From Desulfovibrionaceae bacterium (lineage in GTDB: Bacteria; Desulfobacterota; Desulfovibrionia; Desulfovibrionales; Desulfovibrionaceae): a DNA stretch of 32,293 nt. A program made the position numbers and the translations under genes. Below, in pieces: positions 7,667 to 16,070 of this stretch. Numbering within the stretch: the first letter of the stretch is position 1; every line of letters starts with the position of its first letter. Location of the stretch: positions 1 to 32,293 of the forward strand of contig JAFTDU010000032.1 in the NCBI GenBank assembly GCA_017454005.1, read 5' to 3'. The notes beneath the pieces were generated by a model that saw only the letters and a program-made list of their open reading frames with translations, had not been told where the DNA came from and ran no database searches.

Positions 7667-7693
7667 TTTTCGGAAAAAGTTGGCGAAACTATA
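7667..7693 (-). promoter_or_regulatory. Candidate sigma-28 (FliA) promoter of the flgM operon
   Basis: On the minus strand the sequence reads TATAGTTT, 11 bases, TCCGAAAA. The FliA consensus is TAAAGTTT-N11-GCCGATAA; the match is 7 of 8 and 6 of 8 with exact spacing. It lies about 54 bases before the first gene of the operon and outside any gene. Confidence 0.6.
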
Positions 7694-7713
7694 GTGGTGG
7701 GTTAAGTTTTTTA

Positions 7714-8622
7714 TCAGTCACAGTGGCCCTTTTGACATTGGCCAGCTGTCAAGGGTTCTAGTTCAAGCTCTTTAGTGTAGTCTTCAAGCTTAATTAAGGG
7801 CTCTGTCTTTGGGGAGCTTATGGCTTTTGGTAGCCCCATATATTCAATATAAGGAACACCAAAGGATCCTTGGGCCAACACATGGGCTTTATTTTGTAAA
7901 AGGTGCAAACGTAAAATGAGGGCTGCAAGGGGGGGAAGTTCTGGGAACACTTTGGCGTTTAAGGCTGCCTCAAGGGCCGTTTGCATATTGGCGCCTTTTT
8001 GTAACTCCTCTTGCATGAGGGCAATTTTGGCGATGTCCTCTTCGACCTCCAGCACCGGATAAAAAGCCACGTCCACATGACCTGAATAGTAGCGCACAGC
8101 CTCTTGGCATTTGATACATGACGGGGAGTAGAAGACTCTAATGGTCGGGGCAGATGCGTCTTGGATGGGCCAAAGTCCATAGGCCTGTACCCCGAGATTA
8201 AAGACTGCTGAACCAAAGAGCACCAACCAGATAAAGAAGATTGTGCCAACCCCAGCCCTCTTTATGGCATGTCTAAAGGCCAAATAAAGTAGTCCCAAGA
8301 GCAAGGCTACCACAAGACAGTTGGTGCAAGGACTGGTCAGGTTTAAGAGTATAAGGAGCAGAGAGTCTAAAAGGAGACCCAAGGCTGTTAAACTGCTTCC
8401 CAATTTACCTTGCCCCAAGATGGCTAGCACAGCCAAGGTGCCAAAGGCTAGGAGTCCATACCACCAGAGGGAGAGGTGAAAGAGACTCACATCTTGATAG
8501 AGACTGCAGCCATTACTCTGACAGAGGTTTTGCGTAAGTCCCTGCAAGGTCAACACACAAAAGGCACAGCCTAAGAGGGCAATACTTAAGGGCAGAGGCA
8601 ACAATTTCACACGGTGCAACAT
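7714..8622 (-). CDS. VKOR-like membrane protein with thioredoxin-like domain
   Basis: VKOR homologues re-oxidise disulfide-bond donors using quinone. The 302-residue protein has about five hydrophobic segments in residues 8-150. VKOR-type cysteines are visible: the loop pair C34 and C39 (CQSNGC) and the membrane CxxC at C99/C102 (PCTNC). After the last segment comes a soluble region with YSPSCIKC (C169/C172), a thioredoxin- or glutaredoxin-like active site, so membrane and soluble partners appear fused. It ends in a CQKGHC cluster. It starts three bases after the typA stop and is probably the last gene of the pnp-typA operon. I infer periplasmic dithiol oxidation; direction and partner are unproven. 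Confidence 0.72.
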   Translation of the reverse strand: MLHRVKLLPLPLSIALLGCAFCVLTLQGLTQNLCQSNGCSLYQDVSLFHLSLWWYGLLAFGTLAVLAILGQGKLGSSLTALGLLLDSLLLILLNLTSPCTNCLVVALLLGLLYLAFRHAIKRAGVGTIFFIWLVLFGSAVFNLGVQAYGLWPIQDASAPTIRVFYSPSCIKCQEAVRYYSGHVDVAFYPVLEVEEDIAKIALMQEELQKGANMQTALEAALNAKVFPELPPLAALILRLHLLQNKAHVLAQGSFGVPYIEYMGLPKAISSPKTEPLIKLEDYTKELELEPLTAGQCQKGHCD

Positions 8623-8625
8623 GAC

Positions 8626-10461
8626 TTAGGCCTTGTCTTTGTGGGCCCGTCCTGCCAGTTGGTAGCGTTTTTGCGCCGACAATTCTTGTTTGCGTAATCT
8701 GATAGATGTGGGGGTCACTTCCACCAGTTCATCTTCGCGCACAAAATGCAGAGCATGTTCCAGAGACATCTTTTTGACGGGCGTTAAGATAATATTTTCA
8801 TCTTTGCCTGCAGCACGCAGGTTGGTTAATTTTTTCTCTTTGCAAGCATTGACATCAATGTCATTTTCGCGATTGTGTTCGCCCACAATCATGCCTTCAT
8901 ACACTGGATCCCCAGGTTCGACAAATAAGACGCCACGTGGTTCCAAATTAAATAAGGCATAGGCCACAGCAGCGCCAGGTCTATCGGCGACAATGGAGCC
9001 TGAAAAGCGTGTTTGGAAGTCACCACGATAGGTGTCATAGCCTTCCAAATAGCTATTCATAATCCCTGTACCTTTGGTATCGGTCAAAAATTCATCTTGA
9101 TAACCAATGAGACCACGGGAAGGCACTGAAAATTCAAGGCGCACCCTGCCTGTGCCATTGTTGGTACAATTTAAGAGACGCCCTTTACGTTGGGCTAGCT
9201 TTTCGGTCACAACCCCCATAAAGATTTCATCACAGTCAATATAGAGATGCTCAATGGGCTCGAGTGTTGCGCCAGATTCATCCTGTTTTAAGATGACCTC
9301 AGGCCGACCAACAGAGAGTTCGAAGCCTTCACGGCGCATGGTTTCAATTAAGATTGCCATTTGAAACTCACCACGGCCTTTGACGACAAAGGCCTCATGA
9401 TCTTCACTCACAGCAACTTTAATGGCGACATTGCGCAGACTTTCTTTATATAAGCGTTCCTCAATGGTGCGACTTTGTACCAGCTTGCCCTCACGCCCAG
9501 CCAAGGGGGATGTATTGATGCCAAAGCGCATGGCAACGGTTGGTTCATCCACATGAATTCTGGGTAGTGCCTTGGGCGCCTCTTTGGTACAGATGGTATC
9601 GCCAATGGTCACATCTTCAATGCCAGCTAAAACCACAATGTCACCAGGTCCTGCCCGATCTACATCTTTGAGTTTTAAGCCATCATAAACCTGTAATCTT
9701 GTGGCTCTTAAGGGTTGCGGTTCACCTGTAACGCCTACACAGACAAGGGCTTCTTTAGCTTCCACAAAGCCATGTAAAATGCGCCCAACAGCTAAGCGCC
9801 CTAGATAATCAGAATAGTCAAGGTCAGCCACAAGCATTTGGAAGGGTTGGTCCGGGTCATAGCTTGGGGCAGGAATGTAGTCTAAGATCGTTTCAAAGAG
9901 GGGAGTTAAATCTTTTTGTTCGCCATCTAAAGAGCGCATGGCAACACCGGATCTGCCTATGGCATAGAGTACCGGAAAGTCAATCTGCTCTTCTGTTGCC
10001 CCCAAATCGATAAAGAGGTCATAGACCTCATTGAGGACCTCACTAGGCCTTGCATCTTTGCGGTCAATCTTATTGATGATCACAATCACAGGGAGGCCTT
10101 GGAGTAAGGCTTTACTTAAGACAAAGCGCGTTTGGGGTAGTGGCCCTTCACTGGCATCCACAAGCAAGATAGCTCCTGTCGCCATGGACAAGGAGCGTTC
10201 CACCTCGCCCCCAAAGTCGGCATGGCCAGGTGTATCAATAATATTGATTTTGACGTTGTGCCAAGTGACAGCACAGTTTTTGGCTGCAATGGTGATACCG
10301 CGTTCACGCTCCAGGTCGAGGTTATCCATGATGCGCTCATCCACTTGTTGGTCGGCGCGAAACACGCCGCTCTGTTTAAACAGCGCATCGACGAGGGTCG
10401 TTTTGCCATGATCCACATGGGCTATGATGGCCACATTCCGTAAGGCAGTATTTTGTTGCAT
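8626..10461 (-). CDS. typA: Ribosome-associated GTPase TypA/BipA
   Basis: TypA is a translational GTPase that acts on 50S assembly and stress adaptation. From ATG 10461 it has 611 residues, the usual length. Motifs: G1 AHVDHGKTT, switch region RERGITIAAK, G3 DTPGHADFGGE, G4 NKIDRKDARP, then the beta-barrel domain, the EF-G-like domain (VKGRGEFQMAIL) and the TypA-specific C-terminus (PSRGLIGYQDEFLTDTKG, VYEGMIVGEH). A TTG at 10494 would add 11 residues but would leave only three bases after the preceding stop; the ATG is preferred. It lies in a minus-strand operon with purine nucleoside phosphorylase upstream and the VKOR-like gene directly downstream. Confidence 0.97.
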   Translation of the reverse strand: MQQNTALRNVAIIAHVDHGKTTLVDALFKQSGVFRADQQVDERIMDNLDLERERGITIAAKNCAVTWHNVKINIIDTPGHADFGGEVERSLSMATGAILLVDASEGPLPQTRFVLSKALLQGLPVIVIINKIDRKDARPSEVLNEVYDLFIDLGATEEQIDFPVLYAIGRSGVAMRSLDGEQKDLTPLFETILDYIPAPSYDPDQPFQMLVADLDYSDYLGRLAVGRILHGFVEAKEALVCVGVTGEPQPLRATRLQVYDGLKLKDVDRAGPGDIVVLAGIEDVTIGDTICTKEAPKALPRIHVDEPTVAMRFGINTSPLAGREGKLVQSRTIEERLYKESLRNVAIKVAVSEDHEAFVVKGRGEFQMAILIETMRREGFELSVGRPEVILKQDESGATLEPIEHLYIDCDEIFMGVVTEKLAQRKGRLLNCTNNGTGRVRLEFSVPSRGLIGYQDEFLTDTKGTGIMNSYLEGYDTYRGDFQTRFSGSIVADRPGAAVAYALFNLEPRGVLFVEPGDPVYEGMIVGEHNRENDIDVNACKEKKLTNLRAAGKDENIILTPVKKMSLEHALHFVREDELVEVTPTSIRLRKQELSAQKRYQLAGRAHKDKA

Positions 10462-10497
10462 AGAAAGCCTGTAGCGTATTGATTGTAGAGACAAGAT

Positions 10498-11337
10498 TTA
10501 ACTATAGCTTGCCATGATCTTGGGTGCTATATGAGAGATTAAGGTTGCAAGTTGACCATTGAGTTTTTGCGTATTGGCCACAACCTCTTCAAGGGTAATG
10601 GGCTGCATACAGTCAGGTAAATTTTTATTGGCTAAACAGGATAATTCCAAGACTTTGAGGCCCATGTGTCGTGCGCAAATGACCTCAAGCACACTGCTCA
10701 TGCCAATTGCATCTGCACCAAAACTACGATAGAGGCGCGTTTCCGCAGGGGTCTCAAGTTCAGGCCCATGCACCCCAATATAGACACCAAGTTCAAGGGG
10801 GATACCAAGCTCTAAGGCTGTCTCTCTTGTCACATGGATTAATGTCTTGTCAAAGGCTTGGGTGAGATCTGGGAAGCGGGGGCCTAAAGAGTCGTCATTA
10901 GGTCCCATTAAGGGCGACTGACCTGTAAAATTAATCTGATCATAGGCTAAAAAAAGACAGGGGGTATTATACTTGGGATTTAAGGCGCCAGCACAATTGG
11001 TGACAATTAAAGTTTCCACCCCTAAGTGTTTGAGCACTCTTACCCCAAAACAGACCTCTTGCGCACTAAAACCCTCATAAATATGTACCCGGCCAACCAA
11101 GGCGATACAGGGAATAGCACCAAGGAAGCCTGCTTGCAAAAGACCTGCTTGGGCTGGATTTGGGGTATAGGGGAAATGCGGCAAGTCTTTAAAGGGGAGA
11201 ATAGTTGTCTCTAAGTCTCCTGCGATGTCGCTTAAGCCAGTGCCCAAAATTAAGCCTAAGGGTTTGTCGTCAAAGGTTTTGGGCAGTTGCGCCTTGATTT
11301 TCTGCACACAATTAACTATTGCCGCATGATCGTACAT
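10498..11337 (-). CDS. punA: Purine nucleoside phosphorylase (trimeric type)
   Basis: It cleaves purine nucleosides with phosphate to free base and ribose-1-phosphate for purine salvage. The 279 residues fit the PNP / inosine-guanosine phosphorylase family: LILGTGLSDIAG (phosphate site), GRVHIYEGFSAQEV, TNCAGALNPKYN, the base-site region GVHGPELETPAETRLYR, GMSSVLEVICARHMGL and LANKNLPD. The usual GRFHxYEG reads GRVHIYEG here, and the usual GVSGPxYETPAE reads GVHGPELETPAE; both are modest departures. AGGAG lies five bases before the ATG and overlaps the stop region of the small upstream frame. It is 36 bases ahead of typA, probably one transcript. Substrate preference cannot be read. Confidence 0.92.
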   Translation of the reverse strand: MYDHAAIVNCVQKIKAQLPKTFDDKPLGLILGTGLSDIAGDLETTILPFKDLPHFPYTPNPAQAGLLQAGFLGAIPCIALVGRVHIYEGFSAQEVCFGVRVLKHLGVETLIVTNCAGALNPKYNTPCLFLAYDQINFTGQSPLMGPNDDSLGPRFPDLTQAFDKTLIHVTRETALELGIPLELGVYIGVHGPELETPAETRLYRSFGADAIGMSSVLEVICARHMGLKVLELSCLANKNLPDCMQPITLEEVVANTQKLNGQLATLISHIAPKIMASYS

Positions 11338-11344
11338 AGTGCTC

Positions 11345-11542
11345 CTAAAGCGCCGCCCAATTGGCGCTGGGCAGTGCTAGTAGATCTTTAATTTGTTCTG
11401 TGCTAAGCTTAAAGAGTTGCGGGCTTTCTTCAAAAGCTGGCCTGCGTGTGCTTGGGCTTCCCGCCCTTTTTTTGTAGCAAATCTTAACCTTAAGCTCAAA
11501 CTGCCTGAGCTCTTTTGGCAAGCTTTGGGCTGACAGCGGCAT
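11345..11542 (-). CDS. Small hypothetical protein before the phosphorylase gene
   Basis: This 65-residue frame runs from an ATG to a TAG seven bases before the phosphorylase ATG, so its stop overlaps that gene's ribosome site, a layout typical of translational coupling. Codon use resembles the neighbours. The sequence has a basic segment (FELKVKICYKKRAG), a proline and serine stretch, and a C-terminal amphipathic helix (LSTEQIKDLLALPS). I recognise no family. No strong ribosome site precedes the ATG, and only 11 bases separate it from the divergent carboxylase start, so the promoter position is unclear. It may be only the leader of the operon. Confidence 0.45.
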   Translation of the reverse strand: MPLSAQSLPKELRQFELKVKICYKKRAGSPSTRRPAFEESPQLFKLSTEQIKDLLALPSANWAAL

Positions 11543-11553
11543 AGGTCGTGGAC

Positions 11554-13020
11554 ATGGATAAAAAAGCTCAGCTCAAAGCCGAAGTGGATCGCTTGCTTAG
11601 TCTGCCTTTGACCGAACACGTGGTGCTTGTGGCCAATCGTGGTGAAATTGCTATGCGGATTATGCGAGCCTGTCATGCTCTAGGCATTGGTTTTGCTGCC
11701 ATTTATACAGCTAGTGATGAGCATTCAGGGCATGTCCGTCTAGCCAGAGAGTTGGGGGGAGATAACTGTCTCTACTGTGTGTCCTCCTACCATGATGCCA
11801 ATGAGTTAATGAGTGTTGCTGACAATTTTCATTGTACGGCTGTGCACCCGGGTTACGGGTTTTTTGCCGAAGATTTTCGGTTTGCAAGACGGGTGACCAA
11901 ACGTGACCGGCCCATGATTTTCATTGGTCCCTCCTGGAAGATCATCCGTGAGCTGGGGGATAAAATAAATACCAAGCGTTTGGCTAGGAGTTTAGGTGTA
12001 CCAACAGTACCAGGCTCTGATCGGCCCATTTATGAAGAGGTGGAAGCCGAACGCATTGCCAAATCGCTCTTTGAATTTCAAGTGGAACAAGGCGTGACCC
12101 ATCCCTTGGTCTTAGTCAAGGCCTCGGCTGGCGGGGGCGGCATGGGCATTGAAGAGGTCTATGATCCAGATCAATTTCGCCAAGTTTTTCGCCGTGTCAG
12201 CAATTATGCCTTGCGCCAATTTAAAGATGAAGGCGTGCTCATTGAACAGCGCGTCAAAGATTTTAATCACTTAGAAGTGCAGATTGTGTCCGATCGTTCG
12301 GGCAAACATCCTGTGCATTTTGGGACGCGCAATTGTTCCATTCAATCGTCTGGCCGCCAAAAACGCATTGAAGTTGCCCCAGGATTTGTGCCAGATACCT
12401 TAGAATATAATTTTGATGCTGCGAAACTCTTGACGAATATTGTCGATTATTCTTTAGCCATGGCTACGAAAGTTGGCTATGATAATGTGGGCACCTGGGA
12501 GTGGATAGTAACTCGCACAGGCGAGCCCTTTTTAATGGAAGTCAATACCCGCATCCAAGTGGAAAATGGAGTCTCAGGTTGCATTGCTAGGTTGCCAGAT
12601 CATAAGCAGGTCAATTTGATTAGTGAACAGATTCGTTTGGGTTTGGGGGAACCTTTAGGTTACACCCAAGCCGAAATTGCCACAGAAGGTGTGGGTTTAG
12701 AATACCGCATCATTGCCGAAGACCCGCAAAATAACTTTACCCCTTGGGTTGGCAGGATTGATCAATTTACCTGGGAGCCTGCGCCGTGGCTGACACTTTT
12801 AACCCATGTGCCGCAGAAAGAATCCTATGAGATTCCCACAGAATTTGATCCAAATCTGGCGCTAGCGATAATCTGGGGCAAAGATTTGGAAGAGGCAAAA
12901 CAACGCGGTCTCAGATTTTTAGATTCCCTTAAATTACAAGGGGAAAATGCCCAGGGCCAAGAACTTAAAGCCAATATCGGCTTTTTACGTGACAATACAA
13001 CTAATCTATTGCGGTTTTAG
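11554..13020 (+). CDS. accC: Biotin carboxylase subunit, divergent
   Basis: Biotin carboxylase uses ATP and bicarbonate to carboxylate biotin on the carrier protein. The 488 residues show the ATP-grasp layout: VANRGEIAMRIMRACHALGI, HPGYGFFAED, VPTVPGS, VKASAGGGGMGIEEV, HLEVQI, RNCSIQ and MEVNTRIQVE. Departures from E. coli AccC are visible. The lid reads GGGGMG rather than GGGGRG. The QRRHQK segment reads QSSGRQK, so the His is lost with one extra residue, while the Lys is kept. QVEHPVTE reads QVENGVSG. The catalytic Glu, Asn, Arg and Gln around NTRIQVE are kept. The ATG at 11554 has AGG eight bases upstream; a GTG at 11548 is possible. It heads the carboxylase operon, so acetyl-CoA carboxylase is the likely complex. 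Confidence 0.87.
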   Translation: MDKKAQLKAEVDRLLSLPLTEHVVLVANRGEIAMRIMRACHALGIGFAAIYTASDEHSGHVRLARELGGDNCLYCVSSYHDANELMSVADNFHCTAVHPGYGFFAEDFRFARRVTKRDRPMIFIGPSWKIIRELGDKINTKRLARSLGVPTVPGSDRPIYEEVEAERIAKSLFEFQVEQGVTHPLVLVKASAGGGGMGIEEVYDPDQFRQVFRRVSNYALRQFKDEGVLIEQRVKDFNHLEVQIVSDRSGKHPVHFGTRNCSIQSSGRQKRIEVAPGFVPDTLEYNFDAAKLLTNIVDYSLAMATKVGYDNVGTWEWIVTRTGEPFLMEVNTRIQVENGVSGCIARLPDHKQVNLISEQIRLGLGEPLGYTQAEIATEGVGLEYRIIAEDPQNNFTPWVGRIDQFTWEPAPWLTLLTHVPQKESYEIPTEFDPNLALAIIWGKDLEEAKQRGLRFLDSLKLQGENAQGQELKANIGFLRDNTTNLLRF

Positions 13021-13075
13021 CATTGCGATCCTTGTAAGTTGGGATCAAGAGTAACTGTAGATTTGAGGTGACTTT

Positions 13076-13162
13076 ATGATCCACGAGCGCAAGAAGCATC
13101 TTGATGTCGCTTTTACTTTTTTTGCAGATAAAGGTGCGTGGTTTGGATTAAAACATGATTGA
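13076..13162 (+). CDS. 28-codon ORF coupling to the carboxyltransferase gene
   Basis: The ORF encodes MIHERKKHLDVAFTFFADKG plus eight more residues (AWFGLKHD). It has a strong GAGGTGA ribosome site five bases before its ATG. Its TGA overlaps the start of the carboxyltransferase gene (ATG at 13155), whose own ribosome site is weak. This points to translational coupling. I recognise no family; it may be only a coupling peptide or a small conserved subunit. Confidence 0.5.
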   Translation: MIHERKKHLDVAFTFFADKGAWFGLKHD

Positions 13163-15410
13163 TAATAATATTGAGAAACGTATTCAGGCCTTGCATGAGC
13201 GTTTAATCTATTTGAAAGATATTTTCGCAGGCAAACATGAGGATAGTGCTAGTCTTTTAGAAGAACGTCTGGAATCTTTTCAACAGCGCATGAATGCAGC
13301 CTTTGTCTTTGATCCTTATACGGACATGGCTGCCCTGGAAGATCTCTTTTCCTATGTTGAACGGCGTTTAGATAACACGATTACGCCCATGGATCGCGTC
13401 CGCATTGTGCGGCATCCCCAGCGCATTTGTCTGCGTGATATCCTAGAAAATGTCTACGATAATTATACCGAGGTGGGTGGCCAAGATGAATACAGTCTTG
13501 ACCCGAGTATGCTCATTGCGCGTGCTGTAATTACCAGGCATCGCGGTAAGAAAACCTATCAGCAGTCGGTCATGGTTATCGGTCAAGAGAAGGGTCATGG
13601 GGCTGAATACCGTAATGGGGGCTCTGTCAAACCCTGGGGCAATGCCAAGGCCATGCACTATATGCTTGTGGCTGAAACCGAAGGTATTCCCATTCATACA
13701 TATGTGTTTACACCTGGGTCTTATCCCATTGAAGATTATCCAGGTGCAGCCCAACAGATTGCCCGCAATCTGTACGGCATGGCCGGCCTACGTGTGCCGG
13801 TCATTGCTGTCTTTAGCGAGGGGGGAAGTGGCGGGGCTGAAGCCATCAGTCTGGCTGATCGGCGCTTAATGTTAAGCCATGGCTACTACTCTGTAATCTC
13901 GCCAGAAGGTGCTGCTGCCATTGAGGGCCATATCCGCCCAGGGCAACGCGCCACAACTAAATTAATTGAGCACTGTGCGAGCAATTTGCACATCACAGCC
14001 CAAGATAATTTAGAATTTGGCTATATCGACCGGGTAATCCAAGAACCACCTCTAGGTGCTAGACCCTGGCATTTTGAGTTTTTTCGCTTGTTGCGCCAAG
14101 AGGTGATTCGCGCAACCGATGAGGTCATCATCTCAACGCGTAGCTTGCCACTCTTACGGGGACTTGCCTTAAAGCGGCATGGATCGCCTAAAGCTGATCT
14201 AGAAAATCTCTATATTCGCTGGGCCTTGTCAGGCCACAGTAAAAAGCGCCTTGTTGACTTAAGGCAAAAAAAATTTTTGGGCCTTTCGACCTCTGCCATT
14301 AGTGATAATCGCCCTTGGCACACCAAGATGTGGGCCGCTTGTGTTGATTATGTCACCCAACCGTGGAATAGTTTTAAATACGATTTCTACCGCAAGCACC
14401 AACGCAAAATTAAGGTCATCATGGAAGAGGTCGACAATGAGTGGGAGTCTTTAAAGAATAAACTCTGGGCACCATTGGGCAAAGTTTTGCAGAAGTTTGA
14501 GGTCAAGAAGCCTGAAAACTACGGTGAGCAGCTGACAACCTTATCTACCTGGAACCATGATACCCGGATCAAAAGGTGGAAGTATCTCTCCCCGCGTTAC
14601 AAAATTGATCAGGCTGTGACATGTCCCAATAGTGCCGAATACGGGTGCATGGATCTCTGGGGCCCGGATCTCTTTGGTGAATTTGCAGGTGTGTGCAGTT
14701 ACTGTGGCTATCACTTTCCCATGGAGCCTGAGTGGGTTGTGCAAAATGTCTTTGATGACGGCTCAGTCAGGGAGTTTAATGCCGAGATTGAGGCCCGCAA
14801 TCCCCTAAATTTTCCCAACTTTTCGGAACGCATTGCCAAAGCCCAAGAAAAAAATGGGACACGCAGTGGTTGCAAGACCTTTGAGGCTCGCATTGATGAT
14901 ATAAGGCTTGTGGTTGCCATGCTCATGGGGACATTTAGAGGTGGGTCTGTAGGGGCTGCTGAGGGCTACAAGTTTATGGAAGCGGCCAACTTTGCCTTAA
15001 AAAAGCGTTTTCCTTTTTTAGCCTATGTGCATGGCACAGCAGGTATGCGTATTCAAGAAGGCACCCATGCCTTGATCCAAATGCCCAGATGTACGGTGGC
15101 TGTACGGCGCTATATTGAAGCTGGTGGCCTCTATGTAGTGCTCTATGACACCAATTCCTTTGCAGGACCTGTTGCAAGTTTCCTTGGCTGTTCCCCCTAT
15201 CAGTTTGCGGTGCGCTCTTCAAATATAGGCTTTGCAGGACCTGGCGTTATCAAAGAAACCACAGGTATTGACATACCTCCCAAATACCATCGCTCAACCC
15301 AAGCGCTCTCCCGTGGTCATATTCAAGGTATCTGGGATCGTAGACAGATCCGCACCAATTTAAAACAGGCTTTACGAACCATTGGTGGGCGCAATCTTTA
15401 TTACCGTTGA
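13155..15410 (+). CDS. Fused acyl-CoA carboxyltransferase (AccA-like then AccD-like)
   Basis: It transfers CO2 from carboxybiotin to an acyl-CoA, most likely acetyl-CoA, giving malonyl-CoA. The 751 residues contain an AccA-like half (about 1-340) with QEKGHG, YPIEDYPGAAQQIARNL, SEGGSGGAEAISLADRRLML and SVISPEGAAAIE, and an AccD-like half (about 480-750) with a zinc-ribbon (C490, C498, C514, C517), then MGTFRGGSVGAAEG, HGTAGMRIQEGTHALIQM, SFAGPVASFLG and IGFAGPGVIKETTG. The order alpha then beta is the reverse of the beta-alpha order in the propionyl-CoA carboxylase beta subunit. The first zinc pair is C-x7-C rather than C-x2-C. It is translationally coupled to the 28-codon ORF and lies between the biotin carboxylase and carrier genes. 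Confidence 0.9.
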   Translation: MIDNNIEKRIQALHERLIYLKDIFAGKHEDSASLLEERLESFQQRMNAAFVFDPYTDMAALEDLFSYVERRLDNTITPMDRVRIVRHPQRICLRDILENVYDNYTEVGGQDEYSLDPSMLIARAVITRHRGKKTYQQSVMVIGQEKGHGAEYRNGGSVKPWGNAKAMHYMLVAETEGIPIHTYVFTPGSYPIEDYPGAAQQIARNLYGMAGLRVPVIAVFSEGGSGGAEAISLADRRLMLSHGYYSVISPEGAAAIEGHIRPGQRATTKLIEHCASNLHITAQDNLEFGYIDRVIQEPPLGARPWHFEFFRLLRQEVIRATDEVIISTRSLPLLRGLALKRHGSPKADLENLYIRWALSGHSKKRLVDLRQKKFLGLSTSAISDNRPWHTKMWAACVDYVTQPWNSFKYDFYRKHQRKIKVIMEEVDNEWESLKNKLWAPLGKVLQKFEVKKPENYGEQLTTLSTWNHDTRIKRWKYLSPRYKIDQAVTCPNSAEYGCMDLWGPDLFGEFAGVCSYCGYHFPMEPEWVVQNVFDDGSVREFNAEIEARNPLNFPNFSERIAKAQEKNGTRSGCKTFEARIDDIRLVVAMLMGTFRGGSVGAAEGYKFMEAANFALKKRFPFLAYVHGTAGMRIQEGTHALIQMPRCTVAVRRYIEAGGLYVVLYDTNSFAGPVASFLGCSPYQFAVRSSNIGFAGPGVIKETTGIDIPPKYHRSTQALSRGHIQGIWDRRQIRTNLKQALRTIGGRNLYYR

Positions 15411-15416
15411 GGCATA

Positions 15417-16070
15417 GTGAGCTGCATGCTAAATATCACGGCCTTACTTGAAAGCATTCGTGAATCCCCGTATCGTGATAATGTGGTTGTGGCGCCCCAT
15501 ACGGGGCGTTTGACCTTTGCGTCCGATATTAGTCTTGGGCAAAGTGTCACAGGGCCCACAGGTCTCTGGAAGGAAAAAGCGGGCACGCTTTTGGCTATTT
15601 TAGAGCGCGAACGCAATCCCAAACCCATTACAGCCTTGGAAAAAGGCGAAATTTGTGCCTTACATAGCGAACTAGAAGGGCAGTTTGTGCAGGCAGGTAC
15701 AGCTATTGCCACCATTCGTCACATGTTGACGCGTGAAGAAGTCGAGCACATTATTTTGCAACAGACCTTGCATCTGTTTGCTGCGCCTGAACGCGCCAAA
15801 TATTATTTTATCCCTGAAGTTGATAAAAAAATGCACGCTTCTGACGAACCTTCGGTCAAGGTACATCCCGGCATGGAACTCTTTATCATGTCGCGCATGA
15901 AACGCGAGGTGCATTTAAATTATACAGGACCTGCAGGCATTATTTACGCTGTTTATTTTAAACACAATGAAAATATCGATGCAGGAGCGCCTCTTGTGGG
16001 TATTTGTACTTCGGAGCAATTACCTGAGATTCAAGAAGTTATTGCACGCATAAAAACTGAATGGAAATAG
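15417..16070 (+). CDS. Biotin carrier protein of the carboxylase
   Basis: It carries biotin between the carboxylase and transferase sites. The 217 residues contain a C-terminal biotinyl domain (about 145-198) in which the usual AMKM motif is SRMKRE; K162 is the expected biotinylated lysine. The fold is otherwise normal: KVHPGMELFIMS, then GPAGIIYAVYFKHNENIDAGAPLVGI. The N-terminal half (VVVAPHTGRLTFASDIS, then EGQFVQAGTAIATI) looks like a second, lysine-less lipoyl-type fold. The GTG at 15417 has GAGG five bases upstream; an ATG at 15426 is too far from it. It starts six bases after the transferase stop and ends the operon. Confidence 0.82.
   Translation: MSCMLNITALLESIRESPYRDNVVVAPHTGRLTFASDISLGQSVTGPTGLWKEKAGTLLAILERERNPKPITALEKGEICALHSELEGQFVQAGTAIATIRHMLTREEVEHIILQQTLHLFAAPERAKYYFIPEVDKKMHASDEPSVKVHPGMELFIMSRMKREVHLNYTGPAGIIYAVYFKHNENIDAGAPLVGICTSEQLPEIQEVIARIKTEWK

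Noticed and set aside
11377-11676. 99-codon minus-strand frame overlapping the biotin carboxylase start
   Set aside because: It overlaps the start of a well-supported gene on the other strand, and the 65-codon frame beside it is the better candidate.
13021-13155. Possible frameshift joining the 28-codon ORF to the carboxyltransferase
   Set aside because: The carboxyltransferase start (MIDNNIEKRIQALHERL) already looks like a natural N-terminus, so no frameshift is needed; overlap coupling explains the layout.
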